Source: Lasiosphaeria ovina | Taxonomy: Eukaryota > Ascomycota > Sordariomycetes > Sordariales > Lasiosphaeriaceae | DNA length: 64,000 nt | Direction of reading: 5' to 3' | Assembly: GCA_033439765.1 (NCBI GenBank) | Contig: JAULSN010000008.1 | Span: 1,488,001 to 1,552,000, forward strand | Shown: positions 57,164 through 64,000 of the stretch, in pieces | How positions within the stretch are numbered: the stretch's first letter is position 1 | Layout: every line of letters starts with the position of its first letter | The notes under the pieces: generated by a model | What the model saw: the letters and a program-made list of their open reading frames with translations, nothing else | Databases searched by the model: none | What the model was told of the DNA's origin: nothing | Program-made: the position numbers and the translations under genes

Positions 57164-60100
57164 AATAACATCAAATCAACGACATGAAGGAGGAGGTGGG
57201 GACTCTGGAGCGAGCTTGAAGTCGTAGCAATTCGGGCAATGACGCTGTTGGGGGATCACCGCCCGGGGTTGCACCACAACGACGGGAGGAGCGATCCCAA
57301 GCTTTTCATTCCGTTCGGGTTTAGCGCCGACATTGATTTGCAACCCTGCCTTTGCCTGCCTTGCGTGAGCAGCCAAAAGGAAGGAGGTGGAGGGGGGGTA
57401 TGGAAATAATGGATGGCTGATGGATGGAGTAGCTACCCCGCGATTCTAACGGAAGGAAGAGCCATCTATCTGGAGGAGGCATCCTCTGTGACCTGTCCTG
57501 TCCGCTGCTACTACACTACACGACGTGCGCATAGTAGTAATCCATGCTACCAACGCCGATTGATATTGGCAATCAATCGCAAAAAAGCTTCGGGGTAATG
57601 ATCGTCTGAGGGTGGCCGCCGACCTACCTACCTACTTGCCTGGTGGGTGGTGGGCTGCCCGGCTCTTCTTCGTAGGACTTAAAGTGCAAGAAGATCAAGT
57701 CTCAAGTGGTTCGGGCCGGCCCTCAAGGTTTCAACTGCTCAGCTCAACTGGGAATCGAACAGATCAAAGCCCGGCAGGGTTGAGTAACCCGACGCGAGCT
57801 CCAAGTCTTCCGGGCTGCGAATGCATCTGTCTGATGGCCCACGCTCCGAGTCGAGTCGTATGCAATCCCCCACGGGTGCGAGTTCAATCAACAATGATGG
57901 CGCTCAACGGCCGGAGTGGGGCGGGTTCTTTGTTTCATGACTGACGAGGTGCAGCACCTGTCAACACCAGACAGACCACTCGGAAGGCGGCGTTCAAAGG
58001 AAACCTCTCCATGCTTTGGTCATCTTCGCTCCGGCTTGCCGCAGGCCAATCTCTTGACAGCTACATATAGCTCTGCGTCGGGGCGGGTGATCAGAATGAT
58101 GCAAGTGAACAAAGCATCAGCACCAAGAGGTTATTGCGTAGGGAGTACCTTTGGGTGAGGGCAGCAACCTAGATCGATAGCAGACTTTTCCTGGCAATTA
58201 CAATTCCAGCTTCCAGCAAAGAACCTACCCTACCGCGCATGTATGCAGCAGATTGGCGGCCAGATGTAATGTACTATATGCCGGGAGGATAAGAGGGCAC
58301 GCACGGGGTTGCTCAGGACCCAGCAAAATCGAGACGAGGGTCCAGAACCAGCGCCAGCATCGGGTTGGTGGTGCCCAAGGTACGTACATACATCTACTTG
58401 CTTGCTCCTGCATGAGCATAGGTGCTTTAAGTCGTGGGCCCGGCCATCTGCTGCTCGTTGTCTGGGTGGCTCCTTTTGCCCCCTTCCAGAGGGACGGTAT
58501 GTATGTATGTGCATGCTCGCTCGCTCGCTCGATCGAGGAGACGGCGACGAAGCACGTCGTCAATTAGCCGTTGCATCCAAATGCTGCAACCATTGATTAC
58601 CATTCCGGAGCAACCTGCAGAGCGTCGACTTTTGATCCCTGCTCTCTTGGCATCCCAATGCCACTCTTTTCTGTTGATTTTTCTTGGTGCTGAGGTGTCT
58701 CTTTTTGACACCATTTGACTTGTCGTCGTTGACAAGGTTTGCTCGAGATGGGGGTTCGAGGCAGGCGAGAGAAGTGCGGGAGCACGGACCCACAACTCGA
58801 CAATGCTTGCGAATCATCGACAGGCAGAGTCCCTAGGTGCTCGCCTGCAGCTGAATACCGGAGGCAGTTAGTAGGTAGTAGGGAGTTATCGGCTTGTATG
58901 TATCCGGTGGTGCTGGTTGTGCGCTGGCCTTGACTGGGTGGGCTGCTGTGGGCGCGGTGGCTGTCTCGGTTTCGGTGTGGTTGACGGGATCTTTTGCAGT
59001 CGAGTGTTTTCACCGACATGACCGAACGACAGACGCCTAGATCCTTCTCCGGCCGACCCATGTCTTTTCTGAAAACAATCGCAGGCGGCGCGCTGCCAGC
59101 AGCAAGAGAGCAAATTAAGTACATCGGTTTGCAATCACATGTCAGAAGTTCCGGGGTGGTTGGCGTAGTCGGGGCTTTGAAGCTGCCTTGCTGCTGTCTC
59201 GCAGCATGCAACTCAAGATCTCCCAGCACACACACAACGCCCCAATTCCCTGATCTTTTTTGTCCTTTTTTATTTATTTTAGGCACATCTCGGACGTTCA
59301 ACCGCCACACGGTTCTCACGACCGAGTACCAACAGTCAATTGGGAGAGAACATCAACATTGGCTTACCTCTAGGCATCTGTTCAAGGATGAAATAAAGCA
59401 GGAAAATTGTCGCTTTGAGACACATTCGAGGCCATTACTTACACGCCAGTCTCAGTTGCGTAAGAGAGAATTTTCTGTTGTCTTGCTCTTGGTAACGCAT
59501 GTGCTGTATGTATGTATGTATAGTACTGTACATACGTACCGTATTAGGTTCACAGGAGTTCCAGAGACACTGGAAGCTTGGGCGATGACGGAATTTACCT
59601 TGATTCCCTGCAGACACACCAGTGCACCATCCTGACTAATTGTCCTTGGACTTCTCTTTTTGCTGCAGCTGGCCTAGCACAGGACGGGAGCTCTGCTCAA
59701 GACGAGAAAGAAGCCTGGGTAGGCACGGATACTGGTGCAGAGAGACGTAGCCCGTTTGCCAAAAAGGAGAAACCTACGGGTGAGTGAGTGAAAGGGTGTC
59801 GGTCAAACCCTCGATGACTCCCCCTCCTGGGTATTAGATCGGTGTCCACTAGGTTTGCGTTTGGAATGCTCACGTGGCCGGCGGGCTGGGTCTCCGTACC
59901 TTACCTGGTCCCGGCCCCAGGGCCTGAGGTGAGGGGCTACGGAAATCGCACCGGCCACTGGAGCTTGAATCGGCTTGAGGCTGAGGACAATGGGACTACA
60001 TGTAGCCGTCAATCTCCTAGGGTGAGTTGCGTGAGCCTAGGGACTGCCTACCCAGACACTTTTTTCCAAATGTCTTGAGTCCTTGACGACCGAGTTGCGT

Positions 60101-60361
60101 TCCGCTGTAAATCTCGGTCGAGCTAGGACATTCTCATTTACTAAATCCTCTCTTCGAATCAAGGTCAAGGCGATAAAGGGTTGCCGCTCTTGCCCCCCCC
60201 CCTTTTTTTTTTTTTTTTTTGCTTCCTGATGATCAATAACTGCTGGCTGCTACATTCGATTAGCGCGGCAGGAAAGGTCATGGGACCTCTTTTACACGCT
60301 CCAAGCTCCACTCGCCGTGCAGACCGCATCGGAAAGGTACCAACAGTTGAGAATCGCCATT

Positions 60362-60400
60362 CAGGCATCAGGCATCAGGCATCAGGCATCAGGCATCAGA
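60362..60400. repeat. (AGGCATC)n short tandem repeat
   Basis: Five 7-bp units in direct order, the last one changed to AGACATC. Confidence 0.8.
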
Positions 60401-61539
60401 CATCTTGATTCAGACGTACATAGGTTGTCTGCACAGTTGGACTCCATGCGTGCTCTATGGCCATTGGACGCCCTCGGGCCTATATGCATATGGGCATCGA
60501 TCTGCCCTGTCGAAACCCAGAGATGACTGCCAAGGTATCGACGAGCGGCATTCTGGTGAACTCTCCTCATTGTTCATTGCTGTTTGCATATACATGTGCA
60601 TGTACGGATATAGTCTCTGATATGCCAAACAGTTGAGCGGTTTGCTTTATCTTTGGATGCTGGTTTCTTTTTAGCGCCTTCCATTCGACGGCCATGAGGC
60701 AATATATCGGGCCGGTAGATAGCAATAGCCTTAATTTAATTGAGGTTGTCTCGTTGGCTTCCGGTCATACTGGACTCATGAGATTCTTAGTTGGATCCTT
60801 GCCCCGCACTTCAGACATGTCAATTTCAAAGCTGGAGGGCCCCGCCAGCAAGTTCGAAGGTTGATTCTTGAACACTTGCCTTTCTCAAATAGGCCAAAAT
60901 TCGCGAGCTTATAACCTCCATGAATTGCCATAGGTGTTGTTAACATGGGCGTTTGTATTGTCCAGGCGACCAATGCCAATTAGGAAGGGACGCTGCAATG
61001 CCTTCAATGCCTCTGCGATTATCGTCCTGTAAGTCTGGAAGGAGAAACCGGGCTCCGAGCTCTTGGCAGGCTACTAGCACGACTCGGGTGCCCCAAAGAA
61101 ACTTTGGCAAGGCGTCAGAAAGACGAAAAGGAATAAATACGACGACGACTCGTTGGAGTTTCGGGGGAAGAAAAAGCTTGAACATTAGGTGCCCATGCTT
61201 TTCGAAACACACTGCCTTCCTTGAATCCTTACCTGAGCTGCGAGTAAGCCAGCCCGACAACCTGGGGTTGCCCCACCTTCCTTCTAGGATCTCCTCACCT
61301 TCACCTTCACCTTCAGTGGGGGGAACAAAGAGCCCCACACTTCCGAGCCTCTCCATCAACGGCATTTCAATCCTCTCCCGCGCAGTTAATTGCTGTGTGG
61401 CGGTACTTGGCTGCATCTCGACGCTTAGCGCCCATTTTGTTCTTCTGGATTATCATCTAGTTGAGGTTTGGATTCTTCACCGTCCAGAAAACATGCACGA
61501 ACTTTGCTGTCCTTGGCGCTCGGGGATGTGGTTGTTGTA

Positions 61540-61788
61540 CACTCCAATCCCTGAATGTTTGTTGGCGTAGTACATGCTTGGGCAGAATAAATGCTATAGC
61601 ACAGCAAATAAACCAGCCAGGAAAAGCCTTAGGTACTGTGGGGAAGAGATAAGCCTCTAAGATTCCAAAATAGGGATTATAGTGCTTTTACCCCTATCAG
61701 CGGAAAACCTATAGGGCGAGCCGTAAGAAATTGAAGCCTGTCAAATATTGGAAAGTCCCCCGCTAACAAGCATTCAGGGATTGGATTG
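61540..61788. mobile_element. MITE copy 4 (249 bp)
   Basis: Ends CACTCCAATCCCTGAATG and, inverted, CAATCCAATCCCTGAATG, flanked by TA (61538-61539, 61789-61790). Interior GCCTCTAAGATTCCAAAATA and GCGAGCCGTAAG align with copies 1-3. Confidence 0.85.
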
Positions 61789-61790
61789 TA

Positions 61791-64000
61791 AATAAAAACT
61801 AGGGCTGTATTCCGTATTTCAGATCCGGGACGGATTCTAGGCCCATGCCTCGTCTCGTGACTTCACAGCAAGACTCGAGAGGCGACAGGGTCTTGTTTTG
61901 TCTTGTCTTGGGTCTCTCTCGCCGTCAACGTGCATCCCTGCCGGGCTCGTTCAAGATAATATAATCTCAGGCCAAGCGCCAGCCACGCATGAGCGGCTCG
62001 GGACCTTACATAGCTTGATGGAGTAGAGTTGTATCCATCATGGCCCTACTGGATTTTGAAGGCCGCGTCAGGGCTGCATCTGATGGGAAGCTAATAATAA
62101 ATTATGGCGCTGCAAGTCTCTGGCCTTGACTTGTTCTGTTGACTTCGAGAGCCGCCAGGAGCTGAATCGACTAGGCCTGGAGAGCCTGCTCAAGAGCCAC
62201 CATCACCAATTGACCGGTTGACTGGATGGCTGCGTATGCACAATACCTACTGTGTATGCGCTGTCCTGCCCTAAATAAATATGTAGGGCTCAGAAGCTTT
62301 CTGCGTAGCCTGGCTAAAAGCGTCTGGTCGCGAAGCAGTATCGCTAAAGTGTTTGAATCATGAGAGCACGTTGCTCTTAGGAACAGAACACATTGCATAG
62401 TCTCAACTGGAAAAGAAATTTATATGACGGCCACCAGCACATAGGCTTAGGTTAAACCCGGTTGGAGGAAGTTTCCATAGTTGGAGGCGTTCACAAGTTG
62501 GCAGGATATGGAAATACTATATGTTTTGTCGTTTTCTATTTGGACAGCCAGAAAGAAAAGGAACAAGGTGACTGCACTCGGACAGCAGATCGCCATGAGA
62601 CGTTAGGATCTCTTTTTATTTGTCCCATTCTCAGTCTCTCGGGTTCGCCTGTTCACCTCGCCGCCTGCCGAGCGGGCTAGCTAGCGCCTGGCCCCAGTCT
62701 CAAATGGGCACATGAGCAGCTGCCCCAGTCTGGCGGGTCCAAGAACAAAAGGCCAGAAGCGGCCGCATTGGCATTGTGTCTGTTGATTCCCCAAGTTTCC
62801 CGCCATCCTAACAGCCAATATCTGCCTGTCCTACGGAATACCGCCGCTTCTTTCTTTCCCTCTCTCGAGCTCTGCCAGGCACTACGGGATTTGGTCTCAA
62901 GCCTATCTCACGGTTTCCATCAAGACATACCGTTTGGTTCCTCACGTTACGGAGGACATACCGCTCACGTAAACACCCCACGGAACGCTAAGTTTGGGGT
63001 CCCATCACTCGGGTCAAGAGATAAAGGGAGCCGACGGAATACAAATACCTCCATTACTTACCTTCCATATCTGCCTACGCAGTACAATTCCCAAGTTTCC
63101 ATCCCCACTGGCAAAGGTCACCACGAAGACAGTCATCCTGCCTGAAAAAGGCTGGGCTGGTCTTGGTTAGAACAGGCGAGTAGCGGCGATAACCACAGCT
63201 TGAAAGCGGGGACTTTCCTTAAAAGAGCGACGAAACCGCAGGCTTGGGGCCCGGGACGAGCCGTTGCGGCCAGAAATATCCATCTCGAGCTATCATCTAG
63301 TTGGAGGTTTGCTTGCCTAGGCACTTGCCCGCCAGTATAGTACCTAGCCTTCTCTTCCATCCACTGCCCTGCCCTGCCCTGCGGTTGAGCTCGCGGACCC
63401 AGCCCTACTCGAGGTGGTCTGGCTAGGGACCCGCTCTCCGCCGCCTGGCCTGCCGTGGGCTACCTGCCTAGGGTACCTTGACTCCCTTTTGCGTCACAGC
63501 ACGTCTCTTCACGCGGTGGCTGCAGCAAGCTTCCACTTTTCTTTGCATCACACGATACCGAACCTCCAGCCTCCCGGCGTCCTGCGGCAGCGAGCTGTAC
63601 CAACAAATACGAGCGCCTTGCCCGCCCTTCCACAACCTACCTGCCCGCCTGCTTGCACCGACTTTTCTCGGCCTCTGTTTTCGCTCCCCTTTCCTGCCCT
63701 GACCTGACCTGACCTGACTCCCAGGCCCACAACAACGGCACCCGCAGCTCACCGTGCATCGTCCCCTGATCGTTCGCGATTGACCCCCGGCCGGCGCCTT
63801 TCTGGTCTGTTTTTAGGTCGTTTGCACGGCTTGCGGCTTGTGGCTTGCACCACCCTCCCAGACAGCCTGGACCAACCGGGCCTTGACCATTTTGCTTGAC
63901 CACACAGCGTGCTGCCTGCCGCAGCCGCCGGCCAGGTGCTAAAACCCAAGCGACGGCCCTTGGCCCGCGAGTTACCCCTCATCACCACCGCAACTGGGTG
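61791..64000. other. Right end of window, probable upstream region of an outside gene
   Basis: 2.2 kb without a supported gene. The last 600 bases turn C/T-rich with a CCTGACCTGACCTGACC repeat at 63697-63718, which is how 5' UTRs and promoters look elsewhere in this window (for example before the GCK-family kinase). A plus-strand gene may start beyond 64000. Confidence 0.35.

Larger units (their letters stand above)
54900..61539. other. 6.6 kb gene-poor, microsatellite-rich stretch
   Basis: No gene I can support. It contains (GA)n at 55104-55127, (CAG)n at 55823-55847, a 23-bp C-run at 56112-56134, (CTG)n at 57138-57163, a T-run near 60204-60220, and AGGCATC repeats at 60362-60400. ORFs up to 240 codons (58597-59319, 60953-61570) lack family patterns or splice logic. 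GTATGTATGTA runs occur at 58499-58512 and 59508-59520. Confidence 0.5.

Noticed and set aside
57740..57800. Second GTTCGATTCCC T-loop-like motif on the minus strand
   Set aside because: Stem pairing fails at the second position and no cloverleaf is possible.
58597..59319. 240-codon minus-strand ORF in the gene desert
   Set aside because: Composition is low-pattern (His/Arg/Ser mix), no domain, no splice context, and it lies in microsatellite-rich DNA.
60953..61570. 205-codon plus-strand ORF ending in MITE copy 4
   Set aside because: The last residues come from the MITE terminal repeat and the rest shows no family features.
46240..61788. MITEs as non-autonomous derivatives of the pogo element at 17.9 kb
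   Set aside because: Their terminal sequences (AATCCAATCCC...) share nothing with the pogo ends (ACGTGCGTGATAAGCG...).
1..64000. CRISPR arrays, phage-type or bacterial operon features
   Set aside because: Intron-rich genes and fungal protein families rule out a prokaryotic source. No spaced direct-repeat array was seen.

Overview
The window is nuclear DNA of a filamentous ascomycete (Pezizomycotina, most likely a sordariomycete). Genes are split by short introns of about 50-150 bp with GT..AG ends. The recognisable proteins are fungal (Cyk3, Caf16, Rai1, Sec8, Knr4/Smi1, Vps68, a Mis6/CENP-I C-terminus and a GCK-type STE20 kinase). Nonsense changes of the CpA-to-TpA type in a pogo transposon and in a nearby F-box pseudogene suggest RIP (repeat-induced point mutation). 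All splice sites given here were placed by eye from reading frame and consensus.

Left block, 1-13.8 kb, is conserved housekeeping: the 3' end of the kinetochore gene mis6, the ABC-ATPase gene CAF16, the cytokinesis gene cyk3 (SH3 plus transglutaminase-like), a four-exon GCK-family kinase, and the eight-exon RNA-decapping gene rai1. rai1 carries two apparent single-base frame breaks.

Middle block, 14-41.3 kb, looks like an accessory region. It holds a decayed kinase-fold pseudogene, an F-box pseudogene with three in-frame stops, an 1.86 kb pogo/Fot1-type transposon with 43-bp inverted repeats and TA target duplication, an unrecognised three-exon gene, a six-exon CorA-like membrane protein gene, and a direct tandem family of three paralogues. 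These combine an unfamiliar N-terminal region with an HGD-type protein kinase: copy A complete, copy B complete with a PAE/EAV-repeat and poly-cysteine tail, and copy C broken and lacking the whole kinase domain. A small 72-residue spliced gene lies just downstream of copy A on the other strand. Long stretches between these genes are empty.

Right block, 42-53.2 kb, is housekeeping again: sec8 (exocyst), KNR4/SMI1 (cell-wall integrity) and VPS68 (endosomal membrane protein). From 46 kb to 62 kb there are four copies of a 249-290 bp MITE family with AATCCAATCCCTGAATG termini and TA target sites. The last 11 kb has no convincing gene, many microsatellites and homopolymer tracts, and probably ends in the upstream region of a gene beyond the window.
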